From Afipia sp. (GTDB lineage: Bacteria; Pseudomonadota; Alphaproteobacteria; Rhizobiales; Xanthobacteraceae): DNA of 64,000 bases. This document shows positions 8,935 to 17,500 of this stretch, in pieces. Position 1 is the first letter of the stretch. Each line of letters opens with the position of its first letter. The translations under genes and the position numbers were made by a program. The stretch covers positions 124,001 to 188,000 of the forward strand of contig JAFKER010000010.1 of the NCBI GenBank assembly GCA_017308595.1, read 5' to 3'. The notes beneath the pieces are model-generated. The model worked only from the letters and a program-made list of their open reading frames with translations. It was not told the origin of the DNA and ran no database searches.

Positions 8935-11900
8935 TTAACGTCCGCCGCCGTCTCCGATGATGGAATACGGCGCCCAGAACAGCGGATGCGCGTAAGCAAA
9001 CTCTGTCTTGCCATCCGCGCCGAGATAACCGGGGCCATCCGCCAGCGCCATCATCGCCTGCCGCAGCGCCTCCCCGCGTGTCAGCTTCGGATCAGCGGCC
9101 TGCCGCTTGAACAGGTCCGTGACAAGTTCGCGCGCCGACTGCGAATGCACCGACCAGTTGGTCACCAGAAGCGCACGCGTGCCCGCATAGAAGAACGCGC
9201 GGCCGAGGCCGGAGGCGGCTTCAGCGCCCGCGCCTGCACCCGCGCCCGTATTGCAGGCTGACAGCACAACCCAGTCCGCATCGAGCTTAAGGGACAGGAT
9301 TTCCTCCATGGTCAGCAAGCCGTCGCCGCTCCCATCGGCCAGATCAGGTGCCGAAAGCGCGAGGGCCGGCTGCGTCAGCCCGTCAAGCTCTCCTGGCACC
9401 AGACCGTGCGTCGCGAACGCGACGATCTTGAATCCGGAGAGGTCCATCTCCTTGACCTTTTTCTCGGTGGCTTCCTTGCCGAGGTTAAGAACCTTGGTGG
9501 GATCGGCCTGCAGCGCCAGCGCGATGGATGTCAGTTCATCGGATGTATCCGGCAGACGCGGCAGTTGGCCAAGCTGCGCGCTGTCGACACCCTCAAGCTG
9601 CGGGCTGTTGCGCCGCTTCAAGGGCACGCCGCGAGTGACGTTCGACGCATCGGCGACCTGAACCGGCTTGTCGGTCTTCGCTGCATCCTCCGCCTGTTCC
9701 TTGCTGAAGTAAGGATCGCCGAAGGCGACCAGATCCTGTCGCGAGGCCTTGCCCGGCGGCAGCTTGCGCAAGGTCTGCAACGCGGCGGCCGACGGAACCA
9801 GCGTGACCGCGTGGGTTCGCGCCAGCCACGGAACATTGCGATAGCTGGCAAACAGCGGATCGTCGTCCGTCTTCACCTCGGCGGCCGCGGTCGGCAGCAA
9901 TGACAGCGGCAGAAGGCCAAGCGCACCGTTGGTCACCACGACCAGGTTCTTCGCCGGCTTCCAGCTCTCCTCCAACGGCCTGAGCAGATCGTCGTAAAGC
10001 TGCCCCGCCAGCTTCACGTCGAACGCGGGAATATCCGAGATCATCGCCGCTTTCGGCTCGAGCGCCTCGCGCAGCTTGGTCACCGTGGCATTGAGATCAC
10101 CGAGCGTCATCTTGAGCCGGGCAAACTGCACCGGCGCACCTTTCCTCACCGCCCAGACGAAGCTGTCGAACCGGCCGAAATAGAACGACAGCAAGGCTTC
10201 ATCGTCCGCGAGTTGCTTCTGCAGATCGCCGGCATTCGGCGGCGGCGGATTCACCAGATTGCCGTAGTCGGGAAATTTCTTCGCGATCTCCTTCATGGTC
10301 TGCGCACGCGAGGCCTGCAGCGCCGCAATCTCGGCCTGCGTGGTCTTGACAGCCTTCTCTTCGCGTTCAGCAGGTGGCAACGTCAGCAGATTGTTCAATG
10401 TCGCAACCGCGGCGCCGATCCGCTTCTCGGTGTCCTGCGAAGCGCGCATCAGCTTGGCGAGTTCGGGATTGCTCACGGAAGCGCGCGCGGAGGAGGCCTG
10501 CAGCGCGCGCTGGACCGCCTGCCCGCGAAGCAAGTCCGCATAGGCGAAGGTTTCCTCGGCCACGTTTGGCGGCGCTGCAGCAGGGTTAAGCGCCAGTGTG
10601 CGCAGGTAACCCTCCATCACGAAACGCGCACGGCCCTCTCGGGCGGCAGCTGTGGATCCTGAGTCGTCATCGCCGCCGCCGGATGCCGCTTGAATGACCG
10701 GAAGCGATTCTTTGAACGCCTGCAGCGCCTCGGCGGTCCTGCCCTTGCGTGCCAGTGTCACGGCGTAGTAGCCGCGCGACACCGCTGTATTCAGGCTCTT
10801 GTCGCCGGAGCGCGCCTTCTCGCGTTCATACGAGCGCTGCGCGATTTCCAGCGCGTTGTCGTAGTTGCCCTGCGCAAGCATGATCGAGACGCGGGCAAGT
10901 CCCCCGCTGACGCGCTCACGGCGGGCCGGCTCCCATTTCGCCGTCCAGACATCGACCTGATCATAGAGTTTGGTCGCATCGTCATACTTGCGTTCGAGAT
11001 TCAGAATTTGCGCGAGGAAGACGTTGGCATTGACCATCTGGTTGGAGTCGTCGCCGTAGCCGAGTCCTTTGTAAATATCGACAACTTCACGCTGAAGCTG
11101 CTCAGCTTCGGCATAACGCCCCTGCTCCTGAATCACGAACACAAAGACCGCCAGAATACCCGCGGTGTCGGCGTGAAACTTTCCGGACTTGCTGAGACGG
11201 CTGAGAAGCGCGCGGCGCACATCCGCTTCGCCTTCGCCGACGCGGCCCTGCTTGACCTTGACGCGGCCTTCGAAGGCGGTCGACCAGTCGACGAACCGTT
11301 CCATCTCGCCTTCGGGCGGCTTGCTTTCCCATTGCGACATGGTCGGTATCGCGTTGGTGTAGAACACCGCCGACTTGTGATACGCGGCTTCTGCATCGGC
11401 GTAACGCCCGCGCGCCTCGGCAACGCGCCCGATTCCGTCTTCCAGTGTGGCCTGCCAGACCATCCCGTAAGTCGGGAACACAGGCCACTTGCGCGCCTCG
11501 TTCAAAAGGTTGCGGTTTCGCGCGACATAGGACTCCGCGAGATTCACATCGCCCGCCTGCAATGCCAAAACGGCCAGCGCGTTGTGAAGGCCGAACAGGC
11601 GGCCCTTGCCCCCCGGCGCCGAGAACGTTGCGACCTGTTTGTTGTACATCGCCATCGCGCGCTTGTGCTCGCCCTTCTCACGCAGGCGGCGGATCAGGAA
11701 ATCCTCACGGCGGCTGACCACGTTCTTGTAGTCGTCGCCCTTGCTGTGCGTAACCGCGAGTTCTGCATCGGCCAGCGCATCGTTGCTGCGCCCGACCAGA
11801 GTCCGCGCCTGTCCGCGTTTGTAGTGAAACGCCGCAAGCTCGCTTCCCTTCAAATCGCCGGGCACCGCAGCGTCAGCCGTCGCGCTCAGTTCGGCGATTT

Positions 11901-12291
11901 TCGCAGGATCGGGCTTCTGCTGGTTGAGAATGGCCGTGATATCCGACACCGTTCGCGGCGGCGCGACCAGCGGCGCGTTACCTTTCGCCAGCGCAGCAGC
12001 GCCAGCGGCGATGTCTTCCTTCTTCGGTGCAGAGACCTTCGCGGCATCGAACAATGCCGCCGTCGGCATCTTCGCCTTCATACATGGCTGTACAACGGCG
12101 CGCGCCCTGGCGAAGCAACTGTCATGATCGCCGCCGCCCCTTCGGCACGCCTGATAAGCCGGCTTTCCCACCGAGGCGCGGCACTGCTCAAGGGCCGCTT
12201 CCTTGTTGAAAGCGAAGGCTCCCGAACTGACAACGAACGGCAAGAGAAAAGCGAAAATTGCGGCTGCAGTGCTCTTGGCTGCAATCCTCAT
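8935..12291 (-). CDS. Exported TPR-CHAT domain protein (caspase-like peptidase fold)
   Basis: 1118 residues from ATG 12291, preceded by GGGAG. It begins with a signal peptide (MRIAAKSTAAAIFAFLLPF) and a cysteine-containing region (CRASVGK, ACRRGGGDHDSC). The middle, about residues 130-620, is rich in TPR-like helices (for example DALADAELAVTH, RYADAEAAYHKSA, RYAEAEQLQREVVDIY). The C-terminus, about 750-1118, is a CHAT domain with the expected dyad: His962 in FATHG and Cys1013 in LSACNTG, ending HPLFWAPYSIIGD. CHAT proteins are caspase-like proteases fused to repeat sensors. The intact dyad suggests an active enzyme. Export to the envelope, and its place between clpX and clpP, are unusual. Confidence 0.88.
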   Translation of the reverse strand: MRIAAKSTAAAIFAFLLPFVVSSGAFAFNKEAALEQCRASVGKPAYQACRRGGGDHDSCFARARAVVQPCMKAKMPTAALFDAAKVSAPKKEDIAAGAAALAKGNAPLVAPPRTVSDITAILNQQKPDPAKIAELSATADAAVPGDLKGSELAAFHYKRGQARTLVGRSNDALADAELAVTHSKGDDYKNVVSRREDFLIRRLREKGEHKRAMAMYNKQVATFSAPGGKGRLFGLHNALAVLALQAGDVNLAESYVARNRNLLNEARKWPVFPTYGMVWQATLEDGIGRVAEARGRYADAEAAYHKSAVFYTNAIPTMSQWESKPPEGEMERFVDWSTAFEGRVKVKQGRVGEGEADVRRALLSRLSKSGKFHADTAGILAVFVFVIQEQGRYAEAEQLQREVVDIYKGLGYGDDSNQMVNANVFLAQILNLERKYDDATKLYDQVDVWTAKWEPARRERVSGGLARVSIMLAQGNYDNALEIAQRSYEREKARSGDKSLNTAVSRGYYAVTLARKGRTAEALQAFKESLPVIQAASGGGDDDSGSTAAAREGRARFVMEGYLRTLALNPAAAPPNVAEETFAYADLLRGQAVQRALQASSARASVSNPELAKLMRASQDTEKRIGAAVATLNNLLTLPPAEREEKAVKTTQAEIAALQASRAQTMKEIAKKFPDYGNLVNPPPPNAGDLQKQLADDEALLSFYFGRFDSFVWAVRKGAPVQFARLKMTLGDLNATVTKLREALEPKAAMISDIPAFDVKLAGQLYDDLLRPLEESWKPAKNLVVVTNGALGLLPLSLLPTAAAEVKTDDDPLFASYRNVPWLARTHAVTLVPSAAALQTLRKLPPGKASRQDLVAFGDPYFSKEQAEDAAKTDKPVQVADASNVTRGVPLKRRNSPQLEGVDSAQLGQLPRLPDTSDELTSIALALQADPTKVLNLGKEATEKKVKEMDLSGFKIVAFATHGLVPGELDGLTQPALALSAPDLADGSGDGLLTMEEILSLKLDADWVVLSACNTGAGAGAGAEAASGLGRAFFYAGTRALLVTNWSVHSQSARELVTDLFKRQAADPKLTRGEALRQAMMALADGPGYLGADGKTEFAYAHPLFWAPYSIIGDGGGR

Positions 12292-12497
12292 GGCGTGCTC
12301 CCGGACATCATCGTTCTCACCGAAATGCGGTGAATCCGGAACGCAATGGATGCCGTCTAAAAAATAAAGATCGAAAATAGACGGGCTCATATCGCCTCGG
12401 ATCAATTGGATGGATTAGCGGCCAAGAACGGCAAACGGTCAAGTAGAGCGCATAGACGGAACCGCAAAAAGCCACCTATCCAATCGGGTAGCGACAT

Positions 12498-12535
12498 TAA
12501 AAAAGCGGACGCCCTTGCGAGCGTCCGCTTCCTTT
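12498..12535 (-). terminator. Terminator of clpP
   Basis: A 10-bp stem, AAGCGGACGC (12503-12512) with GCGTCCGCTT (12521-12530), lies about 25 bases past the clpP stop. On the minus strand it is followed by TTTT. It isolates clpP from the CHAT gene downstream. Confidence 0.85.
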
Positions 12536-12555
12536 AACAACCGTACCGGGAAGAG

Positions 12556-13188
12556 TTATGGCGCCTTCGGAGCCGCTTCCTCTTCGCGCTTGTCGATGAC
12601 CTTGTCGATGATGCCAAACTCCTTCGCCATATCGGCGGTCAGGAACTTGTCGCGCTCCAGTGCGTCCTCAATGGCCTTGTAGGTCTGGCCGGTGTGCTTG
12701 ACGTAGATTTCGTTCAGCCGCTTCTTGAGGTTCAGGATTTCCTGAGCGTGCAGCATGATGTCGGTAGCCTGGCCCTGGAAGCCGCCGGAGGGCTGGTGGA
12801 CCATGATGCGCGAATTCGGGAGCGAATAGCGATGACCCGCTTCGCCCGCTGCGAGCAGCAGTGAACCCATCGACGCCGCCTGCCCGGTGCAGAGCGTGTA
12901 AACCGGCGGACGAATGAACTGCATGGTGTCGTAGATCGCCAGACCCGATGTCACCACGCCGCCCGGCGAGTTGATGTACATCGAGATTTCCTTCTTCGGA
13001 TTTTCCGCTTCCAGGAATAGCAGCTGCGCGACGACCAGCACCGACATGCCGTCCTCGACCGGGCCGGTCACGAAAATGATGCGCTCTTTCAGGAGGCGCG
13101 AGAAAATGTCGTATGCCCTCTCGCCGCGATTGGTCTGTTCGACCACCATCGGCACAAGGTTCATGTAGGTTTCAACGGGATCGCGCAT
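12556..13188 (-). CDS. clpP: ATP-dependent Clp protease proteolytic subunit ClpP
   Basis: 210 residues, family length. The catalytic triad is visible: Ser106 in [10 protein letters not shown], His131 in IMVHQPSGG and Asp180 in LERDKF. ClpP forms the two-ring tetradecameric peptidase that works with ClpX or ClpA. The start is preceded by AGGTGATAA. The gene has its own terminator and lies between the CHAT gene and a MaoC-like gene; trigger factor is encoded further upstream on the same strand, preserving the tig-clpP order of many Proteobacteria. Confidence 0.97.
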   Translation of the reverse strand: MRDPVETYMNLVPMVVEQTNRGERAYDIFSRLLKERIIFVTGPVEDGMSVLVVAQLLFLEAENPKKEISMYINSPGGVVTSGLAIYDTMQFIRPPVYTLCTGQAASMGSLLLAAGEAGHRYSLPNSRIMVHQPSGGFQGQATDIMLHAQEILNLKKRLNEIYVKHTGQTYKAIEDALERDKFLTADMAKEFGIIDKVIDKREEEAAPKAP

Positions 13189-13287
13189 TTATCACCTGAA
13201 GGTTAGTTGAGGCGCAGCCGGATGTGGGGACTTGGAAGTTCCGGCGAAACAATTGGCCTCGTGATGCAGAAGGTTCGGACCCTACAG

Positions 13288-13313
13288 ATATAGCAGGAGA
13301 ACCCTGCCACAAG
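13288..13313 (-). promoter_or_regulatory. Heat-shock (RpoH-like) promoter candidate for clpP
   Basis: On the minus strand CTTG (13313-13310) is separated by 16 bases from CTATAT (13293-13288), close to the CTTGAA...CTATAT pattern of alphaproteobacterial RpoH promoters. It lies about 100 bases upstream of the clpP start, in a 334-base stretch (13189-13522) without any other gene. Confidence 0.5.
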
Positions 13314-13522
13314 AGCGGGAAAAGGCCCGGGAAGGCCCAACTCCGGCTAGTTGAAGCCGATTCGGCTTGTGGCGGAAAGCGACCCGGACGCGCTCTGGAG
13401 CCTTATTCAGCGCACATCGTTAATGGTTTTCCGGGCGATTTCGCCTGATGTCCGAGGTAATGGCTGCACGCGGCGAACCTGCTATCGTCTCGGCCGTGCT
13501 TCGCCATGAGGACCGAACCGTT

Positions 13523-13969
13523 ATGCTTTACGCCGAAGACCTCGCGATCGGGCAGCGCTTTCCCTTTCGCAATTACCTGCTTGAAGAATCCGAGATCATC
13601 GACTTCGCCAGGCGGTACGATCCCCTTTTCATCCACATGGACCCTGCGGCAGCGGCCGAAGGCCCCTTCGGCGGCCTGATCGCCAGCGGATTGCAGACGC
13701 TCGCGATCTATCAGCGGCTGGTTGTGGAAGCGATGTGGACGCACGTTGCCGGTGTCGCCGGTGCCGGGATCGAATCCCGGTTTCTGAGGCCCGTGCGCCC
13801 CGGCATGACACTCACAGGGTATGCCGAGATCGCGGCGCTGGTGCACAGGCCGGAACGAAACAACGCGGTCGTCACAGTCAAAAGCCAGATCACCGACGGA
13901 ACCCAGCAGGTTCTGTCGGTTTCGCTCGATGCGGTGATCCACTCGCGAAAAGGTCACCGCCAGCCATAG
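13523..13969 (+). CDS. MaoC-like (R)-hydratase / hot-dog fold protein
   Basis: 148 residues from ATG 13523; GAGG lies about 13 bases upstream. An in-frame ATG at 13448 would add 25 residues. The segment ARRYDPLFIHMDPAAAAEGPFGGLIASG matches the MaoC hydratase motif, in which the Asp and His (D-P-x-x-x-H) hydrate enoyl-CoA. The N-terminal YAEDLAIGQRF is also typical. The likely role is an acyl-CoA hydratase or side-chain hydrolase in the cytoplasm. It runs convergently to tig, with 35 bases between the stops. Confidence 0.8.
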   Translation: MLYAEDLAIGQRFPFRNYLLEESEIIDFARRYDPLFIHMDPAAAAEGPFGGLIASGLQTLAIYQRLVVEAMWTHVAGVAGAGIESRFLRPVRPGMTLTGYAEIAALVHRPERNNAVVTVKSQITDGTQQVLSVSLDAVIHSRKGHRQP

Positions 13970-14004
13970 CTGGCGATGACCTGATCTTCTTGCGGCTGCC
14001 GATA

Positions 14005-15366
14005 TCAGGCCGCGGTCTTGTCGTCCTCGTCTTCCTTGACCAGCTCGTCGCGCGTGACCTTCTTCTCGGTCACGTTGGCGAGTTCAAGGATGAAATCGAC
14101 AACCTTGTCTTCGTAGATCGGCGCACGGAGCTGCGCGAGCGCGTTCGGGTTGTTGCGATAGAAGTCCCAGACTTCCTTCTCGCGGCCCGGCGATTGGCGG
14201 GCACGATCAATCAGCGCGCGGCTGACTTCATCGTCGGTCACGCTGATCTTGTTCTTCTCGCCGATCTCGGAGAGCACGAGGCCGAGGCGTACGCGGCGAT
14301 CGGCAATCTTCTGATATTCTTCCTTCGCAGCGTCCTCGGTGGTGTTTTCGTCGGCAAAGGTCTTGCCGGTCGATTCCATCTCGGCCTTGATCGAGTTCCA
14401 CATCAGATTGAACTCTTCCTCGACCAGCGACGGCGGCGGACCGAACTTGTGGGCCTCATCGAGCTTGTCGAGCAGGGTCCGCTTCACGCGCTGGCGCGAT
14501 GCGCCGGCGAATTCAGCCACCAGCCGCTCACGCATCGCTTCCTTCAGCTTGTCGAGCGATTCGAGGCCGAGGTTCTTGGCGAACTCGTCATCAACTTTCG
14601 ACTCCTGCGGCGCTTCGATCACGCCCGCAGTGGTTTCGAATTCAGCATCCTTGCCGGCGAGGTTCGGCGCGGCATAGTTCTTCGGGAAAGAAGCCTTCAC
14701 GGTGCGGGTCTCGCCGGAGGCGATTCCGATCAGCTGGTCCTCGAAGCCGGGGATGAACGTGCCCGAGCCGATCACCACCTGAATGTTTTCGCCGGTGCCG
14801 CCATCGAACAGCTCGCCGTCGATGGAGCCCTTAAACGCCACGGTGACGCGATCGCCCTTCTCTGCCTTCGCGCCTTCCGCCTTGGCTTCATACGGACGGC
14901 TCTGGTCGGCGATGCGCTTCAAGGCTTCGTCGACGTCCGCATCGGTGACGTCCGCCACCGGCTTCTCGACATTGAAGCTCTTGAAATCGGCCAGTTCGAT
15001 CGCCGGGACGACTTCGATCGCGACCGAATAATTCAGGTCGGACTTGCCCTCGAGGATCGCCTCGATTTCCTTTTCCTCGGTCGGCATCGTGACCTTGGGT
15101 TCGGTGGCGAGACGGAAACCGCGCTCGGTGAAAATCCCGGCGTTGGTGTCACGAATGAGCTGCTCGACGGTCTCGGCAGCGACCGAACGGCCATAGACCT
15201 TCTTGAGATGGGCGACAGGCACCTTGCCGGGACGGAAACCGTTCAGCTTCACCTTGTCTTTCATGTCGACAAGACGGGCATCCACCTTGGCATCGATATC
15301 CGACGCGGGAACGCTGACCTTGAACTCGTGCTTCAATCCCTCGGCGAGGGTCTCGGTGACCTGCAT
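14005..15366 (-). CDS. tig: Trigger factor
   Basis: 453 residues. The ribosome-binding loop GFRPGKVP is at residues 43-50, in an N-terminal domain beginning [16 protein letters not shown] central FKBP-like peptidyl-prolyl isomerase domain follows ([30 protein letters not shown]), then the helical C-terminal chaperone domain. Trigger factor binds the ribosome exit tunnel and shields nascent chains. An acidic, Lys-rich tail ends the protein. It lies upstream of clpP in the same orientation. Confidence 0.96.
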   Translation of the reverse strand: MQVTETLAEGLKHEFKVSVPASDIDAKVDARLVDMKDKVKLNGFRPGKVPVAHLKKVYGRSVAAETVEQLIRDTNAGIFTERGFRLATEPKVTMPTEEKEIEAILEGKSDLNYSVAIEVVPAIELADFKSFNVEKPVADVTDADVDEALKRIADQSRPYEAKAEGAKAEKGDRVTVAFKGSIDGELFDGGTGENIQVVIGSGTFIPGFEDQLIGIASGETRTVKASFPKNYAAPNLAGKDAEFETTAGVIEAPQESKVDDEFAKNLGLESLDKLKEAMRERLVAEFAGASRQRVKRTLLDKLDEAHKFGPPPSLVEEEFNLMWNSIKAEMESTGKTFADENTTEDAAKEEYQKIADRRVRLGLVLSEIGEKNKISVTDDEVSRALIDRARQSPGREKEVWDFYRNNPNALAQLRAPIYEDKVVDFILELANVTEKKVTRDELVKEDEDDKTAA

Positions 15367-15518
15367 GACGTCAATCTTCTTCCGTCTTGGCCCGGCATCG
15401 CCGGGTCGTTGTCAAATAGTGGACACGACGCCTTGCGGCGCGCGTCGGTGGTAAGGCGAAAACGTTTCCAGCGGGAAATGCTTCCTCCAGAATTTCGTGC
15501 GCAAACGAAAATCGCGCG

Positions 15519-15603
15519 TGGTGCGCCCGGAGGGACTCGAACCCCCACATCTTTCGACACTGGAACCTAAACCCAGCGCGTCTACCAATTCCGCCACGGG
15601 CGC
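15519..15603 (-). tRNA. tRNA-Leu (anticodon TAG)
   Basis: On the minus strand the gene starts GCGCCCGTGGCGGAATTGG and ends CGGGCGC-A-CCA, with CCA encoded. The anticodon stem CTGGG/TCCAG surrounds loop TTTAGGT, so the anticodon is TAG. A variable arm and T-loop (GTTCGAG) are present; 85 bases, as expected for a class II leucine tRNA. Confidence 0.94.
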
Positions 15604-15786
15604 GCAGTGGTTGTTGTCCCGGCACAGCCGTGAGCGGCGGGCTTATAACATGGTGTCGCCGCTTCGCGAGCCAAAAAAATGGCTTTCGCAACGCGGCCTT
15701 AGGTCCCGATCCGGAAAGCCGGGAGCCGTGTCGCAGCGGCCAAGCGCCCGCTGGACTTCAGGGGCGGAAAATGGTCCGCATGGGTC

Positions 15787-17109
15787 ATGAAAAATACCAT
15801 GACAAATCAGGTCCTTTCACTGTCCAGGCGGGGGCTGATGACTGGTCTGGGGGGTGCTATCCTCGCCTCCGGTATGGGGCTGCCAGTTCTGGCGCAGTCC
15901 CCGGTCAGCCTTAACCTCCGCGCCCGGCCGGGAAAGCTGGCGAAGACGGAGGGATTCGAACCTCCAATCTGGCTGCTTGAGACGGCAAACCCGGGACCGA
16001 TCCGGGTTCCAAAAGGGGATTTGGCCGTTGCCCTGGCGAATGAACTCCCCGCGCCTATCGTCCTGAACTGGCTGGGAATCGACGGCGCACCGGCGGCAGA
16101 ACCGCTGACCGGCCAATCGCCCATTCCACCCGGCGGGCGGGCCACGTTCACACTCCCCCTGCGTCAGGCTGGAACGACCCTCATCAGCGCGCAGCTCTTG
16201 GACAGTTCCAGCGGCCGTCCGGCGGCTGGCCGGGCGCTGATCATCGAGGACACGCCCGCCATGGCCGTGGACCGCGACGAGGTTCTGCTGATCGAGGATT
16301 GGCGGCTGAAAGCCGACGGCAGCGCCATCGTTCCCGGCCAAAACGCGGACGGCACCAATGCCGCTTACACCGTCAACGGTCAGGCGGCCCTCAGTATTGC
16401 AGCAAGGCTCAATGAGCGGCTGCGCCTGCGATTCATCAACGGATGCGCGCGCGCGCCGGTTGGCCTCAGAATTGAGAATCATGACGTCCGCGTCATGGCC
16501 ATCGACGGCCGTCCCGCCGAACCATTCCTCGCCCGCGACGGCCAGCTCGTGCTCGCGCCCGGATCGCGGATCGATGCCTTCATCGATGCGACACGCGCGC
16601 CGGGCACGGTCTCGAAGATCATCATGCACGACGGCACCGGCCCGCGAACGATTGCGCAGATCACGACGTCGAACGACGCGCCGATGCGTGCGGCGCCCCT
16701 GCCCGCCGCACCGACATTTCCATCAAACGGATTGCCGGAGCGGCTGAACCTTCAAGGCGCGCTGCGCAGCGACCTCTCGCTCGATCCGAACGCGCAATGG
16801 ATCGCTCCGTCGAAATTCGATGCCGCGACGAAGCCTGCCTATAGCGTCAAACGCGGACGCACGGTTGTCATGGCAATCAGCAATCCGACGGCAACGCCCA
16901 TCGCCTTCCGCCTGCACGGGCATCACTTCCGCTTGCTGGACCGGCTTGATGACGGCTGGAAGCCGTTCTGGCTCGACACCCTGATGCTGGACAAGGGCCA
17001 GACCCAGCGCATCGCATTCCTTGCGGAATATCCGGGACGCTGGCTGATGGAATCCGCTGCGATCAACTGGGCCGCGCCGAAACTCGTGCACAGTTACGCG
17101 GTGGACTAA
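15787..17109 (+). CDS. Multicopper oxidase-like protein with lost copper ligands, Tat-exported
   Basis: 440 residues. The N-terminus has a twin-arginine signal (LSRRGLMTGLGG) and a cleavage site near VLAQ. The three-cupredoxin layout of multicopper oxidases is recognisable: YTVNGQAALSI..RLRFINGC, then AFRLHGHHFRLLDRLDDGW and GRWLMESAAINWAA. However, the copper-binding motifs are mostly absent: the HWHG position reads LNWLG, the WYHSH region has no histidines, and the final HCHxxxH reads MESAAINWA. Only LHGHH remains. It probably binds no full copper set and may be structural or have another role. Its stop overlaps the convergent DUF1330 gene by four bases. Confidence 0.8.
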   Translation: MKNTMTNQVLSLSRRGLMTGLGGAILASGMGLPVLAQSPVSLNLRARPGKLAKTEGFEPPIWLLETANPGPIRVPKGDLAVALANELPAPIVLNWLGIDGAPAAEPLTGQSPIPPGGRATFTLPLRQAGTTLISAQLLDSSSGRPAAGRALIIEDTPAMAVDRDEVLLIEDWRLKADGSAIVPGQNADGTNAAYTVNGQAALSIAARLNERLRLRFINGCARAPVGLRIENHDVRVMAIDGRPAEPFLARDGQLVLAPGSRIDAFIDATRAPGTVSKIIMHDGTGPRTIAQITTSNDAPMRAAPLPAAPTFPSNGLPERLNLQGALRSDLSLDPNAQWIAPSKFDAATKPAYSVKRGRTVVMAISNPTATPIAFRLHGHHFRLLDRLDDGWKPFWLDTLMLDKGQTQRIAFLAEYPGRWLMESAAINWAAPKLVHSYAVD

Positions 17110-17402
17110 CGCGGCGGCAGTCCATTCACCAGTAGCGCGACCGTATCGGCGCCCGCGATGCGATTCTTCGCGATGTCGCGATAGCCCGGTGAATCCATAA
17201 ACGCTCGCGCCTGCTGCTCGTCGGCAAACGCCATCACAACAACCTTGTTGCTTCGCCATTCACCTTCCAGAACGGACGGCTTCTCGTCCGCAGCCAGCAG
17301 CTTACCGCCAGAGTCCTTGAACACATTGAAGAACTTCGCCTGATACTTGCGGTATCTCGCCTCGTCCGTGAACTTTACCTGAGCGATCATGTAAACGGTC
17401 AT
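17106..17402 (-). CDS. DUF1330 family protein
   Basis: 98 residues from ATG 17402, which has GGAGGA eight bases upstream. The sequence MTVYMIAQVKFTDEARYRKY and the later FADEQQARAFMDSPGYRDI are typical of DUF1330, a small alpha/beta barrel family of dimeric cytoplasmic proteins of unknown function. The ORF can be extended to 17465, but without a better ribosome site. It overlaps the multicopper oxidase-like gene tail to tail. Confidence 0.85.
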   Translation of the reverse strand: MTVYMIAQVKFTDEARYRKYQAKFFNVFKDSGGKLLAADEKPSVLEGEWRSNKVVVMAFADEQQARAFMDSPGYRDIAKNRIAGADTVALLVNGLPPR

Positions 17403-17500
17403 TCTATGTCCTCCGGCCGTTGCATCGGCATGAATAGCCACACGACACGAAATGCCGAAGAACAATCGCTTGCAATTCTGAATTGAGTTTCGCGCAATTG

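Noticed and set aside
10690-12333. Long plus-strand open frame opposite the CHAT gene.
   Set aside because: Composition is low-complexity and Arg/His-rich, typical of antisense shadow frames of a GC-rich gene.
13972-14000. A hairpin CGCCAGC-CATA-GCTGGCG as terminator for the MaoC-like gene or tig.
   Set aside because: No run of T follows on either strand, so it is not a convincing intrinsic terminator.
15948-15985. A tRNA T-arm-like sequence (GGAGG...TTCGAATC...CCTCC followed by a CCA) on the minus strand inside the multicopper oxidase-like gene, possibly a tRNA remnant or attachment site.
   Set aside because: No matching 5' acceptor half or D-arm is present, the T-loop would be 8 bases, and the protein frame runs straight through the region.
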